Below are positions 46,885-59,500 of a DNA stretch of 64,000 nucleotides, piece after piece. The translations under genes and the position numbers were made by a program. The notes beneath the pieces were generated by a model. The model was not told where the DNA came from and ran no database searches. It saw nothing but the letters and a program-made list of their open reading frames with translations. The stretch's first letter is position 1, and each line of letters opens with the position of its first letter. The stretch comes from Fomitopsis serialis (taxonomy: Eukaryota > Basidiomycota > Agaricomycetes > Polyporales > Fomitopsidaceae): NCBI RefSeq assembly GCF_022376445.1, contig NW_025954963.1, positions 434,001 through 498,000 on the forward strand. Direction: 5' to 3'.

Positions 46885-47887
46885 TGCAGAGAGAGCGGCC
46901 GCTCGGATCCTGGAACTGATCGGCGGTACGAGGAAATGTCCGGCTTCAGACGAGCTGCTGCGCTGGGACGTACCAAGACCAGTGACCCTGCATTCAGGTG
47001 CGGGCATATTCTCACCTCGACCTTCGCCGTCTCCGTGAAACCGGTGCTTCGCTCATGTCGTTAGCATTATCAGGTTCATCCTTGCCAGATATCTCCCATA
47101 GCCTCGACGAGGTGTCGGCCAGGCTACGCAATCGAACATGCTATGAATGCTCCTGTGTGGCATGCCCGACTGCGTTCATGAATAGGCTCGCGGCCGGAAT
47201 CAGCGCCGGCTGGCTTTCTCGACAAGGACATATGTCTAGTGGCCGACGGTGTTGCATCACACTGCTCCGAGTCGAAATGTCCGTTTACCAATGAGTTGCA
47301 CAGCTGCGCGCAGTTTTTTGCCGTCATAACGGAATTTCCTGAAAGCGCATCTCATGACTCTTTGGCAAACCGGCTGTCCGTTTGCCACACGACATCCTCC
47401 TGATAGGCTCGAAACATGATGGTCGGCATTTGGCAATATGCGGTCAGACGTAGACCTGGCCTGCTCTGCCAGTGACACGTAGTAGTATGCCATTTAGCGC
47501 GTGCAATACCGTCGGTTTCTTCTGTCATGCAGCACTGACAAGGGTGTATATGCCGCATCCTAGATATTTTCCAAGAAAATATCGCACCTGAGCCACTGAA
47601 GTACCAGTGAAGAACGGCTCAATTGCACAAATTGCCAACAGTACGTTGAGAGTACTTTGAGAAAAGAACTTGCAGCTGCATTCGAGCATGCCACCTCGCA
47701 GAAGCGCCGTGACAGACGCGTGACGTTTCGCGTTGTGCAGTCACGGTGTGCGCATAAGCCACAGACGCGCCCTCTTGCGCCGCCTTCTGTTATCGTCAAC
47801 GTCGCCATACACATCGACCGCTTACCCGCACCTGAGATTTACTGCCAGATACTCAAGTCGAGCTGCCAAGTTGCTGACCTTGGAGCT
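46885..47887. other. Intergenic region between divergent genes
   Basis: Upstream of the minus-strand secreted-protein gene and of the plus-strand histone-fold gene. No gene recognised; the small open frames lack domains. Confidence 0.55.
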
Positions 47888-48733
47888 ATGTCAGACAACG
47901 CTGCTCACGTCTCCCCACCCGACTCGCCGGACGTGCCCTTGGCAGCCTTAGAGGAGGACGACGGGGCGCAGTCCGAGCCTATCGATGTCCCAGACGATCT
48001 ACAAAATGACGATGTAGATGAGACGCAGGCGGAGGAGCGTGAAGAGGATGCGGCCCGCGACAAAGAGACCAGGAAACGGGAGAAGGTGGTGTTCGACGCG
48101 GAGAGGCGACCGGGCAAGACCCACCTTCCGATCGCGAGAGTGCAGAAAGTTCTGAAAGCGGATCGGGTGAGCATGCATGCCTTCACTGCTGTAAAGGTAC
48201 TAAGGGCTGTGTAGGAGCTACCCATGGTGCAGAAGGAAGCCGTATTTCTTTTCGCCGCGGCTGCGGAAGACTTTACAATGCGATTAGCTGCCGCGGTAGA
48301 CAGCATGGTGCGCAAGGATGGCCGTATTACGGCTCAGTACAAAGACGTCGGTTCGTGTTGCCCTTGAATCAGATGGCTCAGTCAAAGTTGACGGTGCAAC
48401 TCTTTGCTCATAGCGTCGCTCTCGCGTAGAGACGAGTTCATCTTCATGGATGGTATGTGCGCTACCATACAACTGCGCGTCCCCCCTCATTTGGTTGCAG
48501 AGATCATCGCGTCAATACCTTCGTCACAAGCTAAGCGCAAAGTCAAAGATTTACTTGATGACGACCAGGAAGGCAAGAAAAGGAAGAAGAAACCTGCCCC
48601 AGCTGCGGCCGGACCTATGGATAAATTCTTGGGTGCGAAGAGGGGCACGATAGAGGCGGAAGACATCCCTGACGAGTCTGAGACACAAGTCAATATGAAC
48701 GAGGATGGGACTATGTCGATGTCGATTGAATGA
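47888..48733 (+). CDS. Histone-fold protein, POLE4/Dpb3-like (CBF/NF-Y type)
   Basis: Exons 47888-48166, 48215-48350, 48414-48452 and 48501-48733, all GT-AG and in frame. An acidic Ser/Asp-rich N-terminus leads to a CBF/NF-Y histone-fold domain: LPIARVQKVLKADRELPM, FLFAAAAEDFTMRLA, ITAQYKDVASLSRRDEFIFM and DEII. The C-terminus is Lys-rich (KKRKKKPAPAAA), probably a nuclear localisation signal, then acidic. This arrangement is that of Dpb3/POLE4, the small subunit of DNA polymerase epsilon, or of CHRAC-type remodelling complexes; it would pair with a Dpb4/POLE3 partner. NF-YC is an alternative, but the NF-YA/DNA-contact residues are not evident. About 228 residues. The start at 47888 is the first ATG of the long frame. 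Confidence 0.82.
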
Positions 48734-49182
48734 CAAGACTACTCAGCTGCTCCATATGCCATTGTCAATTTGAACGTGCCATCTGGGTTCGTAGGTAGGT
48801 TCATTATTCGGTCAGCTATCCGCCATCGATCTTCGTCGACTTTCGGTACTCAGACGTCAGCTGTCATCGTAATATCCCAACTGTTGCGCACAGACGTAAT
48901 TTACAGCGCAATGAGTTCGCGGAACTATGTAAATTATCTCGCTGTAACCAATAGGCTGGGCAGTCGAGATAGAGAGAAGGCTATTACACAGCTCGCGGCG
49001 GAGGTACCAGGGGGTATCGTAATAGTACGGACAGCAGTGCTATAGTGAAACGAAATCTCGGGCCATATATCGTCGTAACAAAGGGACGTGGAGTGGGCGT
49101 CGGGCCAGGGCGTATATGCAAATAGACATGGACGCGGCAGCATCGGTATCGAGGCCACCGGTACCACGAACCAGGATCTGAA
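48734..49182. other. Intergenic region between convergent genes
   Basis: 3' flanks only; nothing recognised. Confidence 0.55.
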
Positions 49183-51161
49183 TCACTTCCTCATCACCTT
49201 CTCGCGGAGCTCCGCGCCCTTCAGCCGCGCGCGCAGATACTCCAGCCGCTCCTCGTACCGCGCCGTCACCTCCACGCGCCGCCTCCGGATGTCTGCGAGC
49301 TCGGTCTCCATCGCCCGGATGTCCTCGTCCCCCGCCTGGAGAGGGCTCTTGGGCCCGCGCCCGGGGAGCGGCGGCACGTCCGGCGCCAGCGTGGCGCCTG
49401 TCCACTTTGACTCCTCCGTGCTCGACTTGCGGTGGCCGCCGGCGGGCCCCTCCGTCTCTGCCACGGTCTCCAGCGGCAGGTGGCTCATGCTCCGTGCGAG
49501 GTTGACGCTGGAGCTGCTCGCCATGCCGTAAGACGGCGACAGGCCGGGATAGCTGAGCCCCGACCGGCCGCGGGAGGAGATGGACGAGATGGAGCCTTTG
49601 CGGCTCGCGGTTTTGGATGGCTGGGATGTCAGCGTCGTAGAGGATGTCGACGTCGACGCGTTCATCTTGCGCGGCCCCGAGGGCGAGCGCCGCTTTGAGG
49701 GCGTCCGCGGGCCCGATCCGCCGGACTTGAAGGATAGCGCGTCCATGTCTCTCGTAGTGTGCAGCGAGGGCGCGTCATTTGTATGAACGGAAGAGCTTTC
49801 TGCGGAGGGGCTCATAGGGATTGTGGGCCGCAGGTGGGGACGCTTGTGACGTCGCGTCAGGGTGCTCAACTCCAGGCCGTTGAACGCGTCTAGTAGTCGC
49901 CTCCCTTCCGCCTCGACGAGCTCTATGTGATGCCGGATGTCTTTGGCTGACTGCACTTCGTCGTCGCTGGGCATTGGCTCCCCGAACATCGTGGGACTGG
50001 TCGGCTCGAGTATGGACGCTGTCCCAGGAAAGGCCGACGGTGGGGCAGATGAACCGGATCGTTTCCTACCTCGAGACAGTCGCGGATTCGAGCCATCCGG
50101 TTCAGACTGAGTGAGGATGGGCCGAAGTTGCGGGGCGCGCGCACGATCATGGCCGCTTCTGAACGACGACTCACTTGCTCGAGAAGTGAGTGTGCGTGGA
50201 GGCGTGCGCGTACAATCCCCGTTGGAATGGGTGGAGAATAAACTAGCCGCATCACCCAGGTCGGATGGGGAGGACACGACACGTCGGGTTTTGCTAGCTG
50301 CTCGCTTGAGGAGTCCGCCGATGCTGGCAGTGAGCGAACTCTTGGACTGGACGGACGAGGCCCGAGAAGACTGTACATAGAACTGAGAGGATTGTCGGCG
50401 GTCATAGGAAGAGATGGATACTGAGCCATCGTTAGCTTGACGACCATGGGAAGCGAGAAGTCGCACTCACTGCGACTACCGCCTGCGCCGTGACCACCGC
50501 CAGATATGGGCACGAGAGGCGTCTCCGAGGGGATTTGTGAGTTGCTGGCGAATCTCTCGAAGAGATTTTGCCGTAGGAGACGGTATTCATCGTCACTGCG
50601 CAATACGTGGGCACATGAACGGCACGCCGTAGACGTGAGGACGCACCTGAGCAGACCCTCTGAATTGGCGGCGGCCAACTCGTTCAGACGCTGCGCCAGT
50701 GTTATCCTAGGTGCACTCAGCACCAATTGGCAACCAGCGCAGATTAAAGAACCCACGTTACTACATCCGTCGACGGCCGAGGGCCTGTTGGCTCGCTGAC
50801 GGTCTCCGCATGGCGCGCAAGTGATATGGAGGTCGTGGAGGCGACCCGCTGTGACTGCTTGTAGAGACCACGCGGATCCGAGGCTCGTGCCGAGACGAAG
50901 GATTGTTTATCGGAATGAGCGTAAGGTGAAGAGAGAGACGGGGATGCGGTAGAGCTGGTCGCGGAGTCGCCGTCGAGGTCGCGCTCCTTGCCCTTGCCCT
51001 TGCCATTGCCGTACTATTAAGGCCTGGGCTGAGCAAAACGGAGCACGTTGGACTGTGGATGGACTCACGAATCGAGCACGGAGCGCGCGGAAGGAGACGG
51101 CACTCTGGCTGTCGGGGAGGGTGCTCTCCAGGTGTTCGGCCCTCCTCGTGAAAAGCCCCAT
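49183..51161 (-). CDS. Serine-rich protein with C-terminal coiled coil, unknown function
   Basis: No domain name recognised. The minus-strand model: first exon 51161 (MGLFTRRAEHLESTL) to about 51068, then YGNGKGKGKERDLDGDS from about 51014 to about 50775. The next exon ends at NELAAANSEGLL (about 50648), followed by SDDEYRLLRQNLFERFASNS, and the main exon runs to the TGA at 49183. The protein of roughly 550 residues is dominated by Ser/Pro/Arg-rich disordered sequence with many potential phosphorylation sites. Only two segments look structured: the short DDEYRLLR helix, and a C-terminal coiled coil (AMETELADIRRRRVEVTARYEERLEYLRARLKGA, with a break). No signal peptide or membrane span. The gene is head-to-head with the HIT gene; 281 bases separate the two ATGs. 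A cytoskeletal or signalling scaffold is possible but unsupported. Confidence 0.62.
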
Positions 51162-51442
51162 CACCAATGCATAGCGGCCAGGATCTGAGCGCTGAGCCTC
51201 CCGCGTCAAGCATCCGAGACTCGTGTCCGTCCCAATGGGGTTAGGGTCCGCTAACTCCCACCTTCAATTAAATATTTACCTCACCCTCTGCACGTCGTTT
51301 CTCAATCCATATTGTTGATCCCACACTCACAGCACAACGCTACGTTCTCTGCGAATCCATGGTGTGTGTGTAAAGCAAGTCTGTCACCTCTGCCAGTACT
51401 GCCCTCCCCTGTCTCACATAGGTCACCAGAGACTCGCGCTAG
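51162..51442. promoter_or_regulatory. Probable bidirectional promoter
   Basis: 281 bases between the ATGs of two divergent genes (serine-rich protein, minus; HIT hydrolase, plus). No TATA box; one AT-rich stretch near 51270. Shared control is inferred from position only. Confidence 0.45.
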
Positions 51443-52144
51443 ATGACTTCCTTCATCATCAAGGCTCACACGGACAGACCTGTGGCAGAAGCCTGGAAAG
51501 CTGATCCTGACTGTCCTTTCTGTCGCATTATTCGCGGGGACGCTCAAGCTTTCCTTCTCTATGAGAATGACCTCGTCACTTCATTCTTAGGTATGAATCG
51601 CCGACCAACTTGTACGAGCTCGCTCATCCTCTTGTAGATATCCTCCCTCTCCGCCCCGGACACGCGCTGGTGGTTCCAAAGACTCACTACGCTCGCGTCT
51701 CGGAGCTGCCTCCGGAGTCTGCAGCCGCCGTCGGGATGGCGGTCTCGACGGTTGCGCGTGCTATGACTGAAGGTAGATGCTCGACCGTTGCGCGATAGGC
51801 GATAGAGCGACGTGCATTTCGCTGACACCACTTACCGCTAGCATTGCAGAACACGGCTCTGAACGTTGTCTGTAATCAAGAATACGCGCAAGCAGTTCCA
51901 CACGTATTTCCTGCCTTCTCCACTTCATATAACCTTCGCTGAGTTCTGCCTGAAGGTTCATTACCATATAATACCCGCACCGAGGCCAGGATCGTCGGAA
52001 CCCACCTCGGATACAGCTAAGGTGGACCACGTCGTTAAGCCGCTCACCCAGAAGGAAATGCACAAGATGGAAACCGAGTCTCGCGACGAGCTTGATGATG
52101 AAGAAGCAAAGGTACTGGCAGAGAAGATCCGTGCTCGTCTGTAA
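51443..52144 (+). CDS. HIT-family nucleotide hydrolase
   Basis: Histidine-triad hydrolase of the HINT/FHIT-like group, acting on nucleotide-phosphoramidates or dinucleoside polyphosphates. Exons 51443-51590, 51638-51772, 51842-51903 and 51956-52144. The zinc-type pair CPFCRII is followed by ENDLVTSFLDILPLRPGH and VVPKTHY. The catalytic triad HVHYHIIPAP is assembled by splicing: the first His (VPH) is the last codon of exon 3 and VHYH opens exon 4, whose acceptor is GAAG. The C-terminal extension (about 50 residues, ending LAEKIRARL) is helical and charged. This extension is common in fungal HIT proteins. Identity as a HIT protein is secure; the exact substrate is not. Confidence 0.92.
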
Positions 52145-52772
52145 TTCGGCTGTATAATGTACAGTACCCCCCTTAGATCTATAGAGTTTAGACACTCGAG
52201 TTGTCTAGACAGGTATAGCACTGCGCAGTGACCGATTTGTCAAGGCGTTGTCCATGAAAATCGTGGATATGCTTATTGACGTCCGCCTGTACGTTTTGAG
52301 CCCTGGTCTAGGTCCCCAGGGAGGTAGCCTGTTGTAAGGTACTATTCTTGTATTACTCCGTGACTCCGTACCCGGGTGCCTGCAACTCGTAAGTTGTATG
52401 GCCAGGGACTCAGAAGTCGTAGTCACATATCCCGAACAGTTGACACAGCTGTCGCATTGCTGCAGTGAGCAGCGAACAGTGAGCGAACCTGAGCCGAAAC
52501 ATCGCAGGAAGGTCCAGGCAGAAGGCTATGTAGCTTTCTGAGGACTCGGCGACTCGGACGAGCGTCATAGCCTTTCCAGGGCATCAGTGGGATCGTACTG
52601 GGCGGTCCCGTGATCAAAGGAGAGTCTCGACGACTTGCCGGAGGGTCGCCGTCGCCGCGGTCAGTACGTTTATCTCAATCGCCACAGCGACTCTCCTACT
52701 CTCTTCCCCTTTCGTCGCTCTGCCCCGCTGCAGCGCACGCGTGAAACGCGTCCGCAGCTGTCAGTGTGAACC
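52145..52772. other. Intergenic region
   Basis: 3' flank of the HIT gene and promoter/leader of the antiporter. No gene seen. Confidence 0.55.
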
Positions 52773-55700
52773 ATGTCCAGCGTACCGGATCAGGAAGGCG
52801 AGGGTATCAATAGCTCGCCCGTGACGCCAGGTACGACGCCCGCGACCTCCGCGTTCGCACACCGTCTCCCCTTGCACCGCAGCGTCAGTCGTTCGTCGCA
52901 GTGGTCCGTGCCGGACACCCCTCGACACCACCATCAGGGCACGTCCTACTTCCCAGAAGCTCCCCGGCCAGTATCCCCGACTCCCAAACGAAACAAACAC
53001 ACGATGCGCAACGCGTCTGTCACTTCGAGAAGACGGCCCGTCCGGAGCACGAGTCTCACCAGCTCGCACGCTACTGCGAGAGCCATGGGTGAGGACCCAG
53101 GGATGCTGAGCGAAGAAGACGAGGACGAGGACACCGGCAGCGTCGGCATCGCGGAGGAGGGTGGCGAGGAGGAGGCGGACGAGGGTGCAGACGCAGACGA
53201 GGAGCGCGAAGACGACCCGATAACACTGAAGGATCGTCAGTCCCTCATCAACGTCGAGCACCCCTTTGGCCTGCCCATCTGGAAACCCGCGTTGTACAAG
53301 AAGTCGCGATCGGTGACGCGCTACGCTGACCAGGAGTTGCACTCAGTCCCTTCGGCCCAGGCGGAGCGACATCTGCTCCCGGGCAACATCCTCTGGACAC
53401 TCCTGTTCGGTTGGTGGCTCGCCTTATCTTGCTTCATCACATCCGGCCTGCTCTATTTCGTGCCCAGGGGCGGCAGGCAATATGCTACGCTGATGTTTGG
53501 CTTGGGCTGGTACATCGCCTGGCCATTCGGCAAGTACGTCGAAGGCGACCTCGCCTCCGTGCTATCAAACGGTGAAGGGAACCGTCCTGATACCATCCTT
53601 GAGCATCCTGACGAGGAAGACGAGGAGCGTTCTTCGACCGCGAGCGATGTGGAATCTACGCCGACCGGGCATTCATCTGACGCCAGCCACGACACCATTA
53701 CTCCCGGGACATCGCACCTACATCGGCCAACTCTACTGCGCAACATCCGCAATCTGCGTCCTGGAACGATACGCAGGGCCTTCAGCCCACTAGTGCGACT
53801 GCGCTCCTAGGTCACCGAAGCGCGCCGCGGTTGAAGCCGTCCAAGTCATACGGCGCGACGGGCTCCGCACCCAGGGCGCAGCCAGTGGCATACTCAATCG
53901 GAGTGTCCGAAGGCAAGCACGGCGACTTCCTTGGGAGGACACTCTTCAGGGTCATCTTCGTATGTGTCATCGCGCCCCTCATGCTGCTGGTCTCCGTCAT
54001 CTGCTGGGGCAGCATCTTCGCGATACCGATGGCACGCTTGAACTGGCAGTTGGTGAAGTACCTTGTCGAGCAGCCGACGCACATTCGCTTCTGCGCCGCC
54101 CCCGTCGTAGCTGTGGCCGAGCAGCCAGAGGGCGATGATAACGCTACCTCCGCAGAACCCGCCGTATCGTTCAAGCCTGCCAGGTTGGCCGCGGGCCAAA
54201 TTGCACCCTTCGGCTCGCCCACGTCGACCGTACTCCTGTGCACGTACAGGGCATTTGGGTGGAAGTACTACAAGTACACCGTCGGCGGCGTGAACATCTA
54301 TTCGTCAACCTGATGCCCATCGTGTTCTTCGTCATCTTCGACGGCTTCGTCTTGTTGAAGATAGCGGAGCGGCGCGAGAACGCGGGCATCCACGTCCCCG
54401 CGGTGCTCGCCTTCCTGACGTCGCGCCCGTTGATCTTCCTGCTGAGTCTCGCGAGCGTCATCCCGCTGTCGTACTTCATCGGCATGGCGTCGCGTCCATC
54501 TCGGCGCAGTCATCCATCGGCATGGGGGCGGTCATCAACGCTACGTTCGGCTCCATCATTGAGATCTCCTCTATTGTATCGCGCTCACGCAGGGCAAAGG
54601 ACACCTCGTCGAGGGGTCCATCATTGGGAGTATCCTCGCGGGGGTGCTGCTCATGCCTGGATCGAGTATGTGTGGGGCTGCTCTGCGGACGAAGGAACAG
54701 AGGTTCAACTCCAAGAGCGCGGGGGTTACGAGTATGCTGTTGATCATGGCTATCATCGGTACCCTCGCGCCGACGCTCTTCTACCAGACATATGGGAACG
54801 TAAGTTCGATTTGTCGTCATTCCATGCGCTTTTGATCTCATAGCCGGCTAGTTCCAATTGGTATGCGAGGGCTGCCCGCCCGAGGGATCATCTGGACCGT
54901 GGGTTTGCCAGCATTGCTACTACAAGTATCCGGACCCTGTCGACGACCCCTTCTACCAGTCAACGGTGAAGACGCTGATGTACTTCTGTGCCGGCACTCT
55001 GCTTCTGGTAAGTGCTGCAAACATTGATCGCTGGTGGCATGCTGACCTCAGTGTCGCCCAGTCTTACCTCATTGGTCTGTGGTTCTCGCTGCGGACGCAC
55101 GCCAGTCAGATCTGGCAGAACCCCCAGCAACTCCTGCACTCTGCTGAGATGGCAGGCGGCCAACAGCGCACGTCACTCTACCACCGGCTCGTCCCCTCAG
55201 CTCTCAACAGCGCGACGCGGCCGTCCCACAGTCTGTCGCATAAGTCGAGCGCAGTCAACATCACCATCGACGGCGTAGACTCGCGAAACCAGACCCCTAC
55301 GGCATCCGTGTTGAACGTACCTGCTCACGGCCATGCGGGATCGTCGTCGTCGGCCAGCGCGACTGTCCCGCCTTCGACTTCAGCGCGCCGAGTATCGTAC
55401 GTGCCCGGACAGGTGCCGCCGAGCAGAGCCTGGCACCGATGATGGAGAGCGTCGACGACGTCATGAAGGACACCGGCTTCCACCCGACGCGCTCCCGGAG
55501 AACATCACTACTGACGACTTCACCAGAGCCGTTGCTGTCGCTACGGTGAGTGCCCTGAGGCACCAGCACGAGTATGCGCGGTCGCCAGCTAGGGCACGGT
55601 TGTCGGCTGCGGAAGCGGAGGCAGCAGGGGGGCATGGTGGTCATGATGCCCCGTCTTGGAGCCGCACGACTAGTGCGAGCGTGTTGCTTGGGTGCACGGC

Positions 55701-56427
55701 TCTGTACGCTATCATCGCAGGTAAGTTGGCGTACACTGCTCATCAGAATCTCTGAGCTGACCGGCATCTTAGAATTGCTGGTGGACGTTGTCGATGTCGT
55801 CCTCGAGGGGTCCGGTATCGACGAGAAGTTCCTCGGTGTGACACTCTTCGCCCTGGTACCGAACACCACCGAGTTCATGAACGCCATCTCGTTCGCTATC
55901 AACGGCAACATCTCGCTGAGGTGAGTGCGGACTTCGTGCACTGTCTAGACAGCATGCTGACATACTCGAAGCATGGAGATCGGCTCTGCCTATGCCCTGC
56001 AAGTCTGTCTACTCCAGATCCCTGCTATGGTCGCGTTCTCTGCCTGGTATGCCCCGGAGAAAATGGGAGCTATTGCGATACCTTCACGTATGTCTTGCCT
56101 CACTTCTGAGCATCAGTACGCGAGGCTGATTCTGGCACACTATAGGATGGTTTTCCCTCGCTGGGATGTCATTGTGATCATTCTGTCAGTCTTCCTCCTC
56201 ACTTACACGTATATCGAAGCCAAGAGCAACTATCACCGTGGAAGTATCCTTATTCTCAGGTGAGGATCTCCCACACCTTGCGATACAGTCTGAGCTCATG
56301 GATGTCTTCACAGTTACCTTGTTTGCTTTGTGGATTCTTTTTCGCTCCTCGCGAATTGGAAGACGATATCGAGCCCTTTGCCTCGGTTCCAGTATCCTTC
56401 CTCACCTCGTTCTTCTATTCTCGTTAG
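52773..56427 (+). CDS. Vacuolar cation/proton antiporter, Vnx1-like (CAX superfamily); frame-broken in this sequence
   Basis: Exchanges Na+, K+ or Ca2+ for protons at the vacuolar membrane. Long acidic cytosolic N-terminus (EEDEDEDTG), then DUF-like region HPFGLPIWKPALYKKSRS, membrane segments, FVNLMPIVFFVIFDG, first alpha repeat GMGAVINATFGSIIEI, LLMPGSSMCGAALRT, and second alpha repeat GVTLFALVPNTTEFMNAIS, ending APRELEDDIEPFASVPV. The large N-terminus and the paired repeats (with GS in place of GN) match Vnx1 rather than simple Vcx1. One coding frame needs one-base corrections near 54300, 54487, 54560, 55375, 55490 and 56330, each as loss of a base; the conserved motifs sit on both sides each time. 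Introns include 53793-53836 (44 bases), 55009-55062 (54 bases, in frame) and one near 56259-56313. Either sequence error or recent pseudogene. Confidence 0.8.
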
Positions 56428-56565
56428 TAGTACATAATACCCAAGGCATATTGCTATTTATACAGATCTGCTGTCTCGTAGCATCTAGTCCTTGTCACGA
56501 CCCGTCACGACCCATTCACATACATCTCTCACTCGGACACACCAGGATACATCCCCGTAGGCTAC

Positions 56566-59500
56566 TCAATGTAAGCTCTGTAGCTTTTCCAATACATCTT
56601 GAATTTGAGCACTAGGAAGGGATATCCGCTCGGCTTCGTTGTCGCCTTTGAGGAACTTGTATGAATCTGGAATCGAGAGGAAGTGCTCCAAAAAGTCTCC
56701 GTCGAGGAAGCCGAACGCTGCCTCTGCGTCGGTGTGGCCCCTCGAATTTGCGGGTGCTCGCCATCTAGAGCAGAAACAATAAGCGTGAGTGCCGAATTAT
56801 GGACAGACATGTATAACATACCTCGCATGGAAGGTATTGCCAGACCCGATGACATGTTTCGCCATGTTGCGCTGCAACGCAGTCATATGGAGGGAGACCT
56901 CATCACTCATCTCGAGCACGACGCCAATGCGCCCTGTCGATGTGAAGAAGACGAGTTTGGACTCGAGCAGTTTGTTCGTGAGGTCAGCGGAGCCAAGACC
57001 ACCTGTTCCGTAGATGAGCACGCGTTGCGGCTCTTGGAAGACAGTGCATACCTGGAATGAACTTGTTGACGACGTCTCCGATGTGGTAGCTTCCGTCCCT
57101 CTCCAACGTCAAACGGTCGTTAGATCTCGCAAAGGTGAAGAGATTGCAATCACTCTAATGATGTGACAGCGAGTGAGGCAACGTTGCACAGCAAGTCGAG
57201 GTAAACTCACGTTGGCTCCAATGACACCACCATTACCGATGGTCTCAATTGCGACTGGCCACAGAGGTGCGTAGTCCCGCGCGTTGCATTTGAGTTGGCC
57301 ACTGCCGTCGATGCTCAGCATTGAGACCGAGCTGATAGCATCCCCCACGACGAGGGTTCGGTCTTTGCAGACAAGACTGGTGACGATGTAGTTGTGGTTC
57401 CACTCAGACACCTTGCGCAGTTGAAGGGTCGACTCGTTCACAGTCTCGGTCTTGAACAGCATCACCTACGGGATACCATGAGATTGATGTCTTATATAGC
57501 GTATTGAGATCACGTACCGAAGTGTTGACAGCAGCGGCAATCATGCCCTTGATGTTGACCAGCTGGTAGACACATCCGCTTACGTCGTGCGAAGCCAGCA
57601 TCCTGAGCGTGTAGGCGGAGCCTGCGCTCGAGTCCAGCGAGAACAGGATGATACGACCCGCAGATGGCTCGCGCTCGTCAACCTGAAACTCGACGGTACC
57701 GATACAGATTGAACATGGACTTGGATGCTCGTCTGCTCCTGATAGCGCCAATGTTGACGTGATCTCCTCACCTGGCTCGCAAGTGAACGATGCCAACGCT
57801 GTTAAAACGATTTGAATGACCATCGCATACGTCATGTAAAGGCGGTGGCTTACGATTGAACGTATATCATCAAGGACCTTTAGAGAACTGATCCTGTCTT
57901 CTGCATCACCGACACGCGGGGGTGTCGTCCGAGTGCATGCAACGACAAATGCTCTAGTTTTGCGTGATGCGATATTCTTCGCGGGTTCTCCAGACCCAAA
58001 GGCACCTACAACAGTGTCAATTTAACCCCTAGGAGAGTGAAGTACACACTGACGGTCTTGATCTGCATCTTGTCCACACCGCGCACGTTGCCAATGAGCA
58101 ACGAAGACGGCGTGCCGAGCACGAGACAAGACGGGTAAGCAGGCGCGTTGAGACTCGCCGCAACCACCGGCTCCTACAGTGAACGCAACACTTGAGCTCG
58201 AGTCAAAAGAGGCCGAGACAGCGATAGGCCCCACCTTGAGCATGACAGGCGACTGGTGCAGCCTCTGCCGGTCCCAGTACAGAACACTCGCCCTGCTCCC
58301 GCTCGCAAATACCGCTCTCCGCCCGTCCACAACACACGTCGTGAACGCCACAGGCGCGGCGCCCAACGAGAACAACTTCTTGTCGCCCATCTCGCCCTCC
58401 TTCTCCTTGACACTGAACGACACGACGCTCCCGTCCGCAAGGCCCGCGAGGACGTGCGGGCGAAAGTCCGTTTCCTTCTTGTTCCGCCCCGCCCCGAAGT
58501 TGTGCAGGAGCAGCGAGCGCGGCAGGGACGGGAGGGAGACCTCGCAGATCGTGCCGAGGTACGATTCCGCCGAGGCAGGCGAGAGGAGCGCGACGCGGTT
58601 TGTGCCCCAGAAGGAGACCGCGATCGTGGTCGCGTAATTCTTGGTCGGGTCGAAGGGCGCACACGACACCGCGGCGATCTCGAGCGGACCGTACGTTGCG
58701 TCGGCGAAATCTCGATGCCTGTTACAACGTTAGTTTACACGGACGAGCAGTACGAAGGACGGCATCAAGCGTACTTGAGTATCTGGAACTGCTTGCTGTC
58801 ACTCAAATTACACAGCGCCAGGCGACCCCTGCCCAAACCCAACACAATCTGGCTCGCATTCAAGTCCGCCGCGACGACGCTCCGCCCCTCCTTCTGTGCG
58901 TCCCACCCCTCGCTCACGAGCGAGAACTGCCCGAGCGCGGGATCGTACTCGACAAGGCGCACCTTCTGAGGCGTGATCTGCACGACGAGCGACGAGTCGA
59001 CGTACGCGGACTTGCCGCTCGCGGCCGTCCGCCGCGGGACGTTCTTGACCGCAAGTGTGGGGACGGACGCGAGGAGCCCGTCTGTGCCGGGGTCGAGCCG
59101 TGTGAGGGAGTCAGCGCCGTCGATGCGGAAGACGTACGTCTCCTCAAGGGTGGACGCGATGATGTGGCTGTCGACGCTGTGTGGGTTTCGGTGAGCGTTG
59201 AGATGAGGATTTGTATACGGACGCGACGTGGATGTGCTCACGTATCCCCGAAGCGAGACCTGACAGGCCAGATGTTGGCGACGTTCGCCAGGCCTTCGAC
59301 TACCGCCCTCTCCTGGAAATCCGCGCCTGTTCTGATGACCTTCAACGAGCCGCTGTTTCGACCTCCTGAGCAAGTAATGATCTGGGGCTACGCGCATCGC
59401 ATAGCGAGTGTCAGTCTTGCATTCTCCATGCACCCATTGATTGGTATACATACCTGCCCACTGCCTTCCAGGTCGGCCATCGCTGCGTCCACAATCGGCG

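Noticed and set aside
55009..55062. Coding continuation of the antiporter through this stretch
   Set aside because: It is open, but has GTAAGT/CCCAG ends and a branch-like CTGAC, and interrupts a membrane segment; treated as an in-frame intron.
58174..58969. Overlapping plus-strand open frames within DDB1
   Set aside because: Shadows of the minus-strand exons, which carry the conserved DDB1 sequence.
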